DNA of 64,000 bases from Pseudanabaena sp. M085S1SP2A07QC (GCA_020404895.1 JADBWK010000064.1:1-64000), one strand, 5' to 3'; shown: positions 29,149 to 40,838, counted from the first letter of the stretch. Notes: generated by a model not told the origin, from the sequence alone. A program made the numbers and translations.

Positions 29149-29884
29149 GAAAGCTGTCGAAACCTGCGTATTTTTTAAAAGATAGTAAAAATAGACTTTT
29201 TAATAAATTGTTGTCAATTGCTTTGAGTTCTTGAATAACACAATTGGATTCTTTCTCAAAATCACTACTGTTTACAATATCATCAATCACTAGCGGTAAA
29301 TTTTCGCATAATTTTTTAAAAGCTGTGCGATCACCTGTGACTAGCTCATAAAATTTATCGATAGAAACTCGACGAATTCGTTGATCCGACATGGGAACAC
29401 CGTCTAAGCTAATTTGCCAAGCTATATCTTGACTCTTCGTTGCGATCACCTCTACCAAAATACACTTAGCTCTTTCATTAGATAATAGAGTCTTCATCAT
29501 CCTCATATATGTTTTCTGTGAGGATGATGAATTCATGGTATTGTGCTTGTTTTTCATTTCTACATAACAGCAAGTCTCTTCATTAACTATGTCATATCCT
29601 GAAATTGGTATATGCCATCCACTACCGATATAGCGAAATATATTTTGATGAAAATATCCGATATGATTTGTATTCGATTTGTCTACTTGTCTGACAACTT
29701 CATATTCGATTACATCATCAATACTTTTACCATAAACTTTAGAATCAAATGTCAACTTAATGGGATCTATTAAATTTTTATTAAACTCCAATAAGTTAAC
29801 TTTAAACCTATATTTATCAACAGTTTCTTTGACATGATTATAAAAGTCCTCATTGTTAATAAAACCAAGATTATAATCTCTCAT
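29141..29884 (-). CDS. Type II restriction endonuclease, Eco47II-like
   Basis: HIGYFHQNIFRYIGSGWHIP...YVEMKNKHNTMNSSSSQKTYM; overlaps the methyltransferase start. Confidence 0.8.
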   Translation of the reverse strand: MRDYNLGFINNEDFYNHVKETVDKYRFKVNLLEFNKNLIDPIKLTFDSKVYGKSIDDVIEYEVVRQVDKSNTNHIGYFHQNIFRYIGSGWHIPISGYDIVNEETCCYVEMKNKHNTMNSSSSQKTYMRMMKTLLSNERAKCILVEVIATKSQDIAWQISLDGVPMSDQRIRRVSIDKFYELVTGDRTAFKKLCENLPLVIDDIVNSSDFEKESNCVIQELKAIDNNLLKSLFLLSFKKYAGFDSFHV

Positions 29885-30026
29885 TTTTTTAATTCTAAAG
29901 AAATTTGGTGATCCGGCTCTTAATTCTAAGCTATTTTGAAATAATGCTACTCTGAACTTTTCTTTGGGAAATTCAAAACCTCTATGAGCTAAGATCTATA
30001 CTAGCAGTAGTAACCATAGACGTGAC

Positions 30027-31379
30027 GTGTTTCAAAAAATCCGATTCCAAGCGAACCAAATTTGGCGACATCAAGTGGTGGCGCTCCTTGCCAATCTCAA
30101 AGTCGCGATCGCCCTTTTATTATGCATAGCCCTATTTAGCATCCTCGGCACGGTGATCGAGCAGGGACAAACTATTGACTTTTATCGTGAAAATTATCCC
30201 GAACATCCAGCCCTATTTGGATTTTTGTCGTATAAGGTGATTTTGGCGTTCGGATTAGAACATGTCTATGGAAGCTGGTGGTTTCTCTCACTGTTAATTT
30301 TATTTGGTACAAGCCTCACTGCTTGCACCTTCAATCGTCAATTGCCAATTCTCAAAGCCTCTAAGCGTTGGTTTTATTACACCAAGCCACAAAGTTTTGC
30401 CAAACTTCCACTTGCCACCGAAATTATTGGCGGCAATCTTAATAATTTAGCGAGATCGCTACAAAGCAAAAATTACAAGGTTTATCAAACTGATGATCGT
30501 CTGTATGCGCGTAAAGGGCTGATTGGGAGAGTTGGACCAATTATTGTCCATGCAAGTATGTTATTAGTTTTAATCGGTTCAATTTGGGGGGCATTAACTG
30601 GGTTCACCGCCCAAGAAATGGTTCCCAGTGGGGAAACATTTCAAGTTAAGAATATTACCGAGGCAGGGGCTTGGTCAGCCAAGCGAGTTCCTAAAGATTG
30701 GTCAGTGCGGGTCAATCGTTTTTGGATTGATTACACCCCCAAGGGAAGTATTGATCAGTTCTATTCAGACTTGTCAGTTCTTGATAATGACGGTAAAGAA
30801 GTCGATCGCCAAACTATCCATGTGAATAAACCACTTAAATACAAGGGTGTTACCTTCTATCAAGCAAATTGGGATATTCACGCGGTCAAATTTACGTTTA
30901 ACAATAGCCCAATCCTACAATTACCCGTTAGGAAGTTAGAATCTCAAAATGGCGGTCATCAAGTTTGGGGAACATGGATTCCTACCAAACCCGATCTCAG
31001 TGCTGGGATTACGCTCATTACTCCCGATTTACAAGGTACTTTCCTAATCTATGACGAGAAGGGAAATCTCCTGACTACGGTTCGTACCAATGGCAGTGCC
31101 GAAGTTAATGGGGTAACTTTTACTTTAAAAGAAGCGATCGGTAGTACAGGTTTACAAATTAAAGCTGATCCAGGGATTCCCATCGTTTATGCAGGATTTG
31201 GATTGTTGATGCTAGGGGTGATAATGAGCTACGTTAGTCACTCGCAGGTATGGGCTTTGCAAGTTGGCGATCGCCTTTATGTTGGGGGCAAAACTAATCG
31301 CGCTCAAGTTAGCTTTGAGTCAGAACTAATTGATGTTACGAACGTAGCTGATCAGGGTGCGAGTGTGAGTTTTGCTTAG
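30027..31379 (+). CDS. ccs1: Cytochrome c biogenesis protein ResB/Ccs1
   Basis: ResB family sequence; [21 protein letters not shown]. Confidence 0.92.
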   Translation: MFQKIRFQANQIWRHQVVALLANLKVAIALLLCIALFSILGTVIEQGQTIDFYRENYPEHPALFGFLSYKVILAFGLEHVYGSWWFLSLLILFGTSLTACTFNRQLPILKASKRWFYYTKPQSFAKLPLATEIIGGNLNNLARSLQSKNYKVYQTDDRLYARKGLIGRVGPIIVHASMLLVLIGSIWGALTGFTAQEMVPSGETFQVKNITEAGAWSAKRVPKDWSVRVNRFWIDYTPKGSIDQFYSDLSVLDNDGKEVDRQTIHVNKPLKYKGVTFYQANWDIHAVKFTFNNSPILQLPVRKLESQNGGHQVWGTWIPTKPDLSAGITLITPDLQGTFLIYDEKGNLLTTVRTNGSAEVNGVTFTLKEAIGSTGLQIKADPGIPIVYAGFGLLMLGVIMSYVSHSQVWALQVGDRLYVGGKTNRAQVSFESELIDVTNVADQGASVSFA

Positions 31380-31383
31380 TACC

Positions 31384-31418
31384 AAGTAAGTGGCGGTGCA
31401 AAGCGCCACCACTTACTT
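31384..31418. terminator. Imperfect palindrome downstream of ccs1
   Basis: aagtaagtggcggtgcaaagcgccaccacttactt. Confidence 0.75.
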
Positions 31419-31467
31419 ATCTTTTGGATTTAGATTTGACATAGCCATACTCTTGCATTGCTATAAA

Positions 31468-33060
31468 TTAACGGACAGGTAAACAGATTGTATTTGTGAT
31501 CGTACAATTAATACCTTGAAATTCCTTGCAGACTTGTTTAGCGGTATTTTCAGCTACAGTTATATCTTCTGACCAGCCTGAGCCAGCCGCTCCATTAGAA
31601 CTCTCCGCAAGAGATATACAGGCATTTTTTGCCGAGATTAACACTTGACAATCGCCTGAAGTGGATGAGCTTTCACATTCACTTAAAGCCCTCGTTTCAG
31701 CTGCTTTTCGGGAAGCATAATTCCAAGAGTATCCTTTAGATTGAGTCGAAGGAGAACGCGCGATCGCACCAAAACTTGGAATAGCGGGATTGGTAGTTGC
31801 AACTACAGGCGGGGGCTCTGGAGCCAATATTGCTGTTTCTGTAGGTTCTGGGCTGGGCGGAGTAGTCGATGAAGCAATAGGAGAACTTGTTGCCGCTTTT
31901 GTGACTTCAGTTTGAGGATTATTATCAGGAGGGCGATTAGTTAGTTTTGGAATTAGAATTGCTGTGGCGATCGCCGCTGAAACTGATATCACGGCAGTTA
32001 AGGCGATCCATAGAAATGGCTGGAATTTTGAGAAGGCTGGATTAGGAGCGGAGACTGTAACATGGGGAGTTGTAACAGGAGATTGCGGCGTTGTGGGGAT
32101 GAATTGGGGTGTGGCAGGAGCAGATACAGGAACAGTAACTTTGTTTGTATTGGAAATTATTGTTGGTGATGAGTCAGTTGTAGAGGATGGATAAGCGATC
32201 ACTTCAGTTGGTGCAATATTATTAATATTAGTGGCTCCAAGAGATTGCATCGCATGTAAAGCCTCGATCGCAGATTTATAGCGCTGACTAAAATGGTAAA
32301 ACACCATATTTTGTAATATCTCAGCAAAAGCATCGCTAACTTGTACGCGATCGCGCCACAAAATCTCGCCTGTATTAGCATCTTCTTGCAAACTATCAGG
32401 AGCAATTCCTGTAAGCACTTGAATACCAATCATCCCGACAGCATAAACATCGCTACTAAGTCGAGGTTTTCCCCTTGCTTGTTCGCTAGGCATATATCCT
32501 GGGGAGCCAATACTTACCGTAACATCAGTATTACCTTGTGAGTCAGTGCCTAGAGCGGTGATGTCTTTAACTGCGCCAAAGTCAATGAGGACAATTTTGC
32601 CATCCTGTTTGCGGCGCATGAGGTTCGCAAGTTTAATATCGCGATGAATGACATTATTTTGATGGACAAATGATAGAACTTCTAAAATCTCCAGTAATAA
32701 AGTAATCGTGGCACTTTCTGATAAACGCTGCCCAATGGGAATTTCGTCGGCGAGGCTAGACCCTTCCACAAATTCTTGTACTAAAAAGAATTCATTGTTT
32801 TCTTCAAAGTGAGCAAATAGCTTAGGGATCTGTGGATGAGCATTTCCTAATTTATAAAGATACTCCGCTTCGCGTTCAAACAGGCTTTTGGCGATCGGCA
32901 GAATATTTGGGCTAGTATCCTTGGGTTTGAGTTGTTTAACAACACAGGTGGGATGACCTGGTAAATCTGTGTCTTGAGACAGATAAGTGTCGCCAAATCC
33001 TCCACTTCCCAGAACTTTGAGGATTTTGTAGCGATTCCTTAATGTTTTACCTACTAACAT
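31468..33060 (-). CDS. Serine/threonine protein kinase with TM and C-terminal DUF4189-like domain
   Basis: VLGSGGFGDTYLSQD, VIHRDIKLANLMRR, IDFGAVKD; C-terminal FGAIARSPS...WNYASRKAAETRALSEC. Confidence 0.9.
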   Translation of the reverse strand: MLVGKTLRNRYKILKVLGSGGFGDTYLSQDTDLPGHPTCVVKQLKPKDTSPNILPIAKSLFEREAEYLYKLGNAHPQIPKLFAHFEENNEFFLVQEFVEGSSLADEIPIGQRLSESATITLLLEILEVLSFVHQNNVIHRDIKLANLMRRKQDGKIVLIDFGAVKDITALGTDSQGNTDVTVSIGSPGYMPSEQARGKPRLSSDVYAVGMIGIQVLTGIAPDSLQEDANTGEILWRDRVQVSDAFAEILQNMVFYHFSQRYKSAIEALHAMQSLGATNINNIAPTEVIAYPSSTTDSSPTIISNTNKVTVPVSAPATPQFIPTTPQSPVTTPHVTVSAPNPAFSKFQPFLWIALTAVISVSAAIATAILIPKLTNRPPDNNPQTEVTKAATSSPIASSTTPPSPEPTETAILAPEPPPVVATTNPAIPSFGAIARSPSTQSKGYSWNYASRKAAETRALSECESSSTSGDCQVLISAKNACISLAESSNGAAGSGWSEDITVAENTAKQVCKEFQGINCTITNTICLPVR

Positions 33061-33215
33061 AGTTACCTTCCAAGTTACATAGCTATTGGACAGAAGCCTT
33101 CGTAGATCAATATGAGCAATTCATATATTGCTCATATCTCCACAATCAAATAGGATTGCTTTAGATTTAAGCTTAACAAACAGAGTTATGATTGCACTAT
33201 AGCTTTAGCCATTCT

Positions 33216-33270
33216 TAAAACCAAAATATGAGAGGCGGCGCAATGCGCCGCCTCTCATATTTTGGTTTTA
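33216..33270. repeat. Perfect 26-bp-arm palindrome between divergent genes
   Basis: taaaaccaaaatatgagaggcggcgc-aat-gcgccgcctctcatattttggtttta. Confidence 0.9.
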
Positions 33271-33313
33271 GAAGCTATACTGTGCTGAGTTAAAAGCTGA
33301 ATTTAGATATTGA

Positions 33314-33973
33314 ATGCAAAATAACAAAGAGATTAAAAAAGCGATTGTATTAGGGGTTTCTGGGGCATCTGGCATGATTTATGCTGTGCGATCGCTCAAA
33401 TTTTTATTAAATAATCATTACAACGTCGATCTGGTGGCTTCTAAGGCGGCGATGATGGTTTGGCAATCGGAAAATAATGTTGCCATGCCAAGTAATTTGC
33501 GATCGCAAGAACAGTTTTGGCGCGATCGCAGTGAAACTCATGATGGCAAGTTAGTTTGCCATCAATTTGCCGATGTGGGAGCGACGATCGCTAGTGGTTC
33601 ATTTCGGACATTGGGAATGCTGGTAATTCCTTGCAGTATGGCAACGGTGGCGAAGATTGCTCATGGATTAAGTTCTGATTTGTTAGAGCGGGCTGCGGAT
33701 GTCCATCTCAAAGAAGGACGAAGATTGGTAATCGTACCGCGTGAAACCCCCTTAAGCTTGATCCATTTGCGAAATCTTACCGCTTTAGCGGAAGCAGGTG
33801 CGAGAATTGTCCCAGCGATTCCTGCTTGGTATCACAACCCTCAGTCGATCAATGATTTGGTAGATTTTGTGATTGCTAGAGCGCTCGATCAACTAGATAT
33901 TGACGCAGATTTAATCCAGCGCTGGCAGGGTAGAATGCCTTCTAATATGGTCACAGGAGATGCTGAACTATGA
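33314..33973 (+). CDS. ubiX: UbiX family flavin prenyltransferase
   Basis: LGVSGASGMIYAVR, IPCSMATVAKIAHGLSSDLLERAADVHLKE. Confidence 0.93.
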   Translation: MQNNKEIKKAIVLGVSGASGMIYAVRSLKFLLNNHYNVDLVASKAAMMVWQSENNVAMPSNLRSQEQFWRDRSETHDGKLVCHQFADVGATIASGSFRTLGMLVIPCSMATVAKIAHGLSSDLLERAADVHLKEGRRLVIVPRETPLSLIHLRNLTALAEAGARIVPAIPAWYHNPQSINDLVDFVIARALDQLDIDADLIQRWQGRMPSNMVTGDAEL

Positions 33974-34503
33974 CGAGATCGCATTTTTCTCAAATCGCAA
34001 ATGCTGTTAACAAGAAATCTTCAGGTGCGATCACCATCACGCAACTTGTGATTTTAGGGATTGTGATCACCTTACTTGCAGCTATCTTTGTCCAAAATTT
34101 ACAGCCTCTGGTACAGATTTTCTTTTTAGGTCAAAAGACGATCGCTATTCCTCTGAGTGTTGCCATGTTAGCTGCATTTGTTGTTGGTGGATTTCTATCA
34201 TTTGTGATTAATGCGATCGCTTCTTGGCGGCATAATCTCTTAATTCGTCGCGCTGTGATTGCCTCTGGAGCTGGTCAAGAGAAGCAAGAACAGGTCAAAG
34301 CCAATCCATCTCAGTACAAAGAAGAATTTGTTGAGGAAGAAGAAGAATTTGATGAAGAGGAAGAAGAGTATGATGAAGAGGAAGAATACGAAGATGATGA
34401 TCCTGATACCGTTCCCTATGGCGATCGCCCAAATATGAAATCTAAAAATTCACATCAAGTTAAACGCGATCGTCCTCCCCTTGACGCAAAATTTATCAAG
34501 TAA
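33970..34503 (+). CDS. LapA/DUF1049-like membrane protein with acidic tract
   Basis: Two TM helices followed by EEFVEEEEEFDEEEEEYDEEEEYEDDD. Confidence 0.65.
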   Translation: MTRSHFSQIANAVNKKSSGAITITQLVILGIVITLLAAIFVQNLQPLVQIFFLGQKTIAIPLSVAMLAAFVVGGFLSFVINAIASWRHNLLIRRAVIASGAGQEKQEQVKANPSQYKEEFVEEEEEFDEEEEEYDEEEEYEDDDPDTVPYGDRPNMKSKNSHQVKRDRPPLDAKFIK

Positions 34504-34618
34504 GTTGGTGAGTAAACAAGCGCAATTAGCAGGTAGCCAGCACAAACTATCCTTGCTCGCACAAAAAAAGTCGGAGATCTAAACCTATCAGTTATCAAAG
34601 TAAAGCTGCTAAAGACTA

Positions 34619-36100
34619 ATGAGTTCTTATCTATCTATATTTTTGTTGTTATTGATAGTATTACGATACATCTTTTGGCTATTTGCCCCACCAAATCCTG
34701 ATGAAGCTTACTATTGGCTATGGGGGCAGCATTTAGACTTTTCCTACTACGATCATCCACCATTGCAAGCATGGTTACAGGGATGGATAACTGCATGGTT
34801 TGGCAAATCTCTCCTCACCTTGCGATCGCTAAATCTCGTTACTAGCAGCGTCTTCTTTTATACCTATTACTGCATTCTCCAATATCTTTATCAAGAAAGA
34901 GCCAATCGTTATATTTGGTGGGTGATTCTCGCAGTCATGGCTTCACCGTTATATAACATGATGCTTTCCTTGGCATGGCATGACCATTTAGCGATCGCTC
35001 TTAGTCTTGTTGGTGCATATCTATGCATTCGCTTTCTCGATGAATATTTAAGCAATGGCAAAGGAGCAAATTGGCGACTATATGGCAGCGCGATCGCCCT
35101 CTCCCTAGCCCATATCACTAAATATAATTCGCTGTTTATGACATTGGGCTTATTAGCTGCGATCGCCTCAGATTCACAATTAAGAAGATTATTTAAAGAT
35201 ATCCGATTGTGGTTAAGTGTTGGTATTAGTGCGATCGCTTTTTTACCCGTATTTTATTGGAACTACAGCAATAATTTTGTATCCTTCCGTTTCTATGCAA
35301 ATCGTAGTGTCGATAGTGGCTCCCTAATCATGCGATTGTTAGAACCACTGGGCTTTATTGGTATTTCCCTATTAATGCTTTCGCCATTTTTAGCATGGTT
35401 GCTCTGGCGAGGTTTTTGCAAGGCAAATGGACTATACAAAAGAGTAGCGTTTTGGACATTTATCACTTCTACAGGTTTATTGATGGTAGTGTCGATATTT
35501 TCTACAGCGCTCTATTATTGGAATATTCATGCTTATTTATTGCTATTTCCATTATTGCCATTAGCATATTTCCCTCACCCCCCAGCCACCTCTTCCTCTG
35601 GGAGAGGTGGAGAAAATCTGCAAATTTTTTATGGAGCAGAAGTCTTTGGAATATTATTCGCAATTTTATTTGTGTGGAATTCCTGTATGTTCCCAGTGAG
35701 TGCCATATTTGGGAAGGATGGCGATCAAGATGGTAGGATGATCTACGGATGGCATGAGGTGGCTACTGAAGTACAGAAAGTCAGCAATACTTTGCCAGAA
35801 AAGCCTTTGTTAATTACTTCTGATTATCGTTCGGCAGCAGCACTTGCCTATGAGATGGGAAATCCTGATGTGACTGCTATATCTAAGCGGATTAGTCAAT
35901 TTACAATTTGGAACCTAGAGAATGCAGCACAACAGAATGGTAAAAATGCCATCTTAATTTCTGACCAATGGTATCCCCTTCCCGATGAAGCGATCGCTCA
36001 TTTTGATCAGGTCATTCCGATTAGTAATGTACAGATTCATCGATTTGGTTTGCATTTGAAGACCTATGAAATTGCGATCGGGCAAAATTACAAACTATAA
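34619..36100 (+). CDS. Glycosyltransferase family 39-type membrane protein
   Basis: PNPDEAYYWLWGQHLDFSYYDHPPLQAWL. Confidence 0.88.
   Translation: MSSYLSIFLLLLIVLRYIFWLFAPPNPDEAYYWLWGQHLDFSYYDHPPLQAWLQGWITAWFGKSLLTLRSLNLVTSSVFFYTYYCILQYLYQERANRYIWWVILAVMASPLYNMMLSLAWHDHLAIALSLVGAYLCIRFLDEYLSNGKGANWRLYGSAIALSLAHITKYNSLFMTLGLLAAIASDSQLRRLFKDIRLWLSVGISAIAFLPVFYWNYSNNFVSFRFYANRSVDSGSLIMRLLEPLGFIGISLLMLSPFLAWLLWRGFCKANGLYKRVAFWTFITSTGLLMVVSIFSTALYYWNIHAYLLLFPLLPLAYFPHPPATSSSGRGGENLQIFYGAEVFGILFAILFVWNSCMFPVSAIFGKDGDQDGRMIYGWHEVATEVQKVSNTLPEKPLLITSDYRSAAALAYEMGNPDVTAISKRISQFTIWNLENAAQQNGKNAILISDQWYPLPDEAIAHFDQVIPISNVQIHRFGLHLKTYEIAIGQNYKL
35571..35620 (+). repeat. GC-rich dispersed repeat inserted in frame in the GT39 gene (HPPATSSSGRGGEN)
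   Basis: ccctcaccccccagccacctcttcctctgggagaggtggaga, similar to the interior of MITE B at 7340-7430. Confidence 0.7.
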
Positions 36101-36175
36101 AATGTGTGTATTGCCTTGAAACATATACATTAGATCGGTTATGGTTATTTTTGTCCTAATGCTATCAATAAACAT

Positions 36176-37447
36176 ATGGCTCACATTGGTCTAATCTGCG
36201 TCCCTGCCACAGGACATCTCAACCCAATGATAACTCTTGGATATGAACTAAAGAAAAGAGGTCATCAAGTAACTGTAATTAACGTTTTGGATGCTAAGGA
36301 AAAAGCAAAAAATGCAGGATTAGATTTTAAAGTTTATGCTGAACATACTTGTCCACTAGGATTTACGCCAGACTCTTTAGTCAAAATGGGTGAACTAAGT
36401 GGAATGGATGCATTTCGCTACACAATTGAGTTGTTTCAGCAAGGTGCAATTAGGATGATGAAAGAAGGGATTGATGCAGTTCGTAATGCTCATGTTGACT
36501 TGCTTTTGATTGACCAAGCCTCTTTTGGGGCTTCCAGTGTTGCAGAATATTTAGAGATTCCCTTCATTAGTGTCAGTTGCGCCCTTATGTTAAATCGTGA
36601 CGAATTCGTTCCGCCTCTTAATTTCGGATGGATTTATTCAGATAGTCTTTGGGCTAGACTGCGTAACCAAATTGGCTATAAATTGCTAGATCGCCTAGTC
36701 AAACCAATTGTAGAAACTATTAACGAGTATAGGCGGTCATGGAATCTCTCTCCTTTTATCCACGCTAATGATGCCTATTCTAAATTAGCTCAAATTTGTC
36801 AGCAGCCTGTAGAATTTGAGTTTCCTAGGCAGCAGTTACCAGATTGCTTCCATTTCACAGGCTCTTTTCATAATCCCTTAAGTCGAGCGACTGTTGATTT
36901 CCCTTACGAAAAATTGAATGGAAAACCATTAATCTATGCTTCAATGGGAACTATTCAAAATCGATTGCTCAGTATTTTTAACCAAATCGCAGAAGCCTGC
37001 CAAGACTTGGATGCTCAACTAATTATTTCGTTGGGAGGGTCGGCTGAGCCTGACAGTTTACCTAACTTTGCTGGAGATCCGATTGTAGTCAAATATGCTC
37101 CGCAGCTAGAGATTCTTCAAAAAGCTCAGCTTACTATTACTCATGCTGGACTAAATACAGTATTAGAATCGTTGAGTTGTGGTGTACCGATGGTTGCCAT
37201 TCCGATCGCCAATGATCAACCAGGCGTAGCATCTCGAATAGCTTGGACGGAGACAGGTGTAGTTATTCCTGTGAAGAAATTAACCGTTCCTAAATTACGA
37301 AATGCTGTTCAAACAGTGTTGACACAACCAAAATATCGAGATAACGCTAAAAAGATGCAATTGGCTATGCGAAAAGCTGGTGGAGTCAATCTAGCTGCTG
37401 ATATTGTTGAAAAAGTGATTGCCACGGGTAAACCTGTAGCGCGAATT

Positions 37448-37453
<6 letters not shown>
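36176..37453 (+). CDS. UDP-glucuronosyl/glucosyltransferase-like glycosyltransferase (MGT/CrtX-like)
   Basis: VPATGHLNPMITLGYELKKRGH; THAGLNTVLESLSCGVPMVAIPIANDQPGVASRI. Confidence 0.88.
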
Positions 37454-37859
<406 letters not shown>

Positions 37860-37891
37860 TCACTTTGTGCTCAAACCCAAGCCAAGAAATT

Positions 37892-37945
37892 TTTTGAAAG
37901 TGTTGCAAAGCAACACTTTCAAAATTGTGACGCAAAGCGTCACAA
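37892..37945. terminator. Two adjacent palindromes downstream of dapF
   Basis: ttttgaaagtgttgc-aaa-gcaacactttcaaaa then ttgtgacgc-aaa-gcgtcacaa. Confidence 0.85.
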
Positions 37946-37959
37946 TAGCCGCAGCTAAT

Positions 37960-38805
37960 TTACAATTCGTTCTTTGCTGAACCTGTAAACACAAGAGTTG
38001 CGGGGCCAGTCATCAAGATGCGATCGCTTTCTTCTGACCACTGGATTTTAAGATCGCCTCCAGGAAGATTTACCGTACAGGTGCGATCGCAAAGATCATT
38101 TAAAACGCCAGCTACAACTGTCGCGCAAGCACCCGTCCCACAAGCCAGAGTTGCTCCTGCGCCGCGTTCCCATACACGCATTTTCACATAGCTGCGATTA
38201 ACGACTTCCACAAATTCGGTATTTGTACGTTTTGGGAAAACAGGATGATGTTCAAAGAGAACGCCAATTTCTGCTAGAGGAATTGTATCAACATCATCAA
38301 CAAAGGTCATACAGTGGGGATTACCCATGCTCACCGTTGTGACATTCCAAGTCTTGCCACCAACTTCAAGTGGAACATTGATAACCTTGTGATCGCTGTC
38401 TCTTAAAGTCGTCGGAATCTCGGTCGCGGTCAAAAATGGCTTGCCCATGTCCACAGTTACCTGTCCATCCGCATCCATTTGTGGCACAATCAAACCTGCC
38501 CCAGTTTGAATCTGATACTTGCTGTCAGTAGTTGGAATATTCAAGTCCTGCATAAATTTAGCTAAGCAGCGAATTCCATTGCCGCACATCTCTGGCTCAG
38601 AACCATCGGAATTAAAAATCCGCATCCGATGCTCTCCATTAGCTTCAGCTAACAGAAAAATGACTCCATCTGCGCCAATACCAAAATTGCGATCGCACCA
38701 TTTGACAGCCTGCTCAGAGGTGAGAATTGGTTCGGCACTGTGACGGTTATCGATCAGGATAAAATCGTTACCTAAGCCGTGATATTTACTAAATGCGATC
38801 GACAT
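37960..38805 (-). CDS. dapF: Diaminopimelate epimerase
   Basis: [49 protein letters not shown]. Confidence 0.96.
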   Translation of the reverse strand: MSIAFSKYHGLGNDFILIDNRHSAEPILTSEQAVKWCDRNFGIGADGVIFLLAEANGEHRMRIFNSDGSEPEMCGNGIRCLAKFMQDLNIPTTDSKYQIQTGAGLIVPQMDADGQVTVDMGKPFLTATEIPTTLRDSDHKVINVPLEVGGKTWNVTTVSMGNPHCMTFVDDVDTIPLAEIGVLFEHHPVFPKRTNTEFVEVVNRSYVKMRVWERGAGATLACGTGACATVVAGVLNDLCDRTCTVNLPGGDLKIQWSEESDRILMTGPATLVFTGSAKNEL

Positions 38806-38834
38806 GGATTAATTTAATATATTTTTGAATATTA

Positions 38835-38926
38835 TAGGACTTACGCAAAAATGCTTGAAACCTGCATTTTATCGTAGGGGCAATTCATGAATTGCCCCTA
38901 CATTTCGTCCTTTTGCGTAAGTCCTA
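38835..38926. mobile_element. MITE A copy 2, 5-bp TSD tatta
   Basis: taggacttacgcaaaa...ttttgcgtaagtccta flanked by tatta on both sides. Confidence 0.9.
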
Positions 38927-39132
38927 TATTATATCGATCTGCGCCGCAAATCTCTTGCTATAGCCACTTGTTTATTGGAAATGACTGCACTACGCACCGC
39001 CATCTACTTTTTACAGTTTTCAGTTTGCCATGAACTGAATCAACGTAACTGATAATGTTACAAGAAGATTGTAGTGCTGATTTTTATCTCCAAGCATAGG
39101 CATTTTGTACCGATATTACACAGAAAAACATT

Positions 39133-39579
39133 ATGACAGTTGAATTTCCATCCTTTACCCATACTTTATTAGCTGCCAAAAAATCTAAAGGCTTAAGCTT
39201 TGCTGACCTCGAAAAGTTAATTGGACATGATGAAGTTTGGATTGCTTCTCTTTTTTATGGTCAAAATAGCACTAGTGTTGAAGAAGCAACCACAATCGCT
39301 GATGCACTAGGTCTGGGTGAGGATATCGTCGCCGCTTTGAGTTCCTATCCTAGCAAAGGCTTAGGGCCAGTCGTGCCAACCGATCCATTGATCTACCGCT
39401 TCTATGAAATCATGCAGGTCTATGGCTATCCGATCAAAGAAATCATCCATGAGAAGTTTGGCGATGGCATCATGAGCGCTATTGATTTCACGCTGGACAT
39501 TGAAAAAGTAGAAGATCCTAAAGGCGATCGCGTCAAAGTAACGATGAACGGCAAGTTCCTTCCTTATAAAAAGTGGTAA
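39133..39579 (+). CDS. cynS: Cyanate hydratase (cyanase)
   Basis: Full-length cyanase motifs: [23 protein letters not shown]. Confidence 0.95.
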   Translation: MTVEFPSFTHTLLAAKKSKGLSFADLEKLIGHDEVWIASLFYGQNSTSVEEATTIADALGLGEDIVAALSSYPSKGLGPVVPTDPLIYRFYEIMQVYGYPIKEIIHEKFGDGIMSAIDFTLDIEKVEDPKGDRVKVTMNGKFLPYKKW

Positions 39580-39581
39580 AG

Positions 39582-39616
39582 AATAAAGAAGGCGGGCAAA
39601 GCCCGCCTTCTTTATT
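39582..39616. terminator. Perfect 16-bp-arm palindrome between convergent genes, containing the downstream gene's stop
   Basis: aataaagaaggcgggc-aaa-gcccgccttctttatt. Confidence 0.9.
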
Positions 39617-39998
39617 GCATTAATTCGATCAGTAATCCATCAGGATCAGCAATAAAAGCAACTTGATAGGTGCGATCGCCTATAGTTTGTTCTCTCGGAG
39701 GCAATAATAATTTGATCTTCCCTAATTTATTAACAAGGGATTGCAAAAAAGCTTCCAAATTTTCCACATGAAACGATAGGTGATAGTAACCCACATAATG
39801 CTCATCACCAAAAGCATTAGAGACATTCTTTGGCTCAGGCACTTGCATTAGTTCGAGATTAGTTCCAGCACCATGCATCCAACAAGCCAGCGTAATCCCC
39901 GCCGTAAAGCGCTCAGTCACCTCAAAGCCTAATGCTTCATAAAAGGCGATCGCTCGAAAAATATCCGCAGTTTTAATCGAGGTATGGTGATGTTGCAT
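39612..39998 (-). CDS. VOC/glyoxalase family protein
   Basis: HHTSIKTADIFRAIAFYEALGFEV, IADPDGLLIELMQ. Confidence 0.85.
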   Translation of the reverse strand: MQHHHTSIKTADIFRAIAFYEALGFEVTERFTAGITLACWMHGAGTNLELMQVPEPKNVSNAFGDEHYVGYYHLSFHVENLEAFLQSLVNKLGKIKLLLPPREQTIGDRTYQVAFIADPDGLLIELMQ

Positions 39999-40008
39999 AG
40001 TAATCTAG

Positions 40009-40755
40009 CTAAGCTTTTTTGGGTTTGAACAAAGAATCTTTAGTGACACACCAAACGAAATGAGGCAGTGAGAGCATTCGCTTCCATCTCCAAGGCTCTT
40101 GGTAGAGACGATATAGCCACTCTAGATTGTTGTTGCTAAACCACTCAGGAGCACGAGTTTTTGTGCCAGCCCAGACATCAAAACTACCACCTACACCAAT
40201 CCACACAGCACTGGGACTAAGATGGCGATATTTCTGAATCCATAGCTCTTGGCGCGGTACACCTAAACCGACAAGAATCAGCTCTGGTTGAGAGCTTTGC
40301 AACTGCTCACAGACTTGCTGCTCCAGTACTTCATCAAAATAACCATGATGGGTTCCCGCGATCGCAATATCAGCCCATTTTTGTTGCCAAATATCGACAA
40401 CATTATCGACAACATTAGGAGCACCACCAAGCAAAAAGATCCGCCATTGTTTCTTAGCTGCAATCTCCACAACTTGCTCGGATAGTTCGATGCCTGGGCA
40501 ACGATTAATTTTTTCACCTTGCGATCGCAGGTATAGCACAATGCCAGCTCCATCTGGTACAACTAACTCAGCTTGTTGAATGACTTTAGCCAAATCAGAG
40601 TTTTTACGAGCCTGCATTGTCATTTCAGCATTCAGCGTCACAACATGAGCACCTTGATTGGCTTGTAATTTTTGGACAAGCCAATCTCTATAGTTTTCAT
40701 GGATATGAACGGGCATCTCAAGGACAGCAAACTGACGCAAAATAACTTTCTCCAA
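40009..40755 (-). CDS. WecG/TagA/CpsF family glycosyltransferase
   Basis: VVPDGAGIVLYLRSQG, GVPRQELWIQKYR, GVGGSFDVWAG. Confidence 0.92.
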   Translation of the reverse strand: MEKVILRQFAVLEMPVHIHENYRDWLVQKLQANQGAHVVTLNAEMTMQARKNSDLAKVIQQAELVVPDGAGIVLYLRSQGEKINRCPGIELSEQVVEIAAKKQWRIFLLGGAPNVVDNVVDIWQQKWADIAIAGTHHGYFDEVLEQQVCEQLQSSQPELILVGLGVPRQELWIQKYRHLSPSAVWIGVGGSFDVWAGTKTRAPEWFSNNNLEWLYRLYQEPWRWKRMLSLPHFVWCVTKDSLFKPKKA

Positions 40756-40838
40756 ATACTGCGTAATTATCAGTTTATCATTTTATAATGACCGAAGGTA
40801 TATTGAACGCAAAGCGCTGTAGGTTCATTTGAAAACCG

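Noticed and set aside
34320-34410. Acidic EEEEEFDEEEEEYDEEEEYEDDD tract as a special binding domain
   Set aside because: Low-complexity acidic tract from gaa/gag expansion; common in proteins and not assignable without data.
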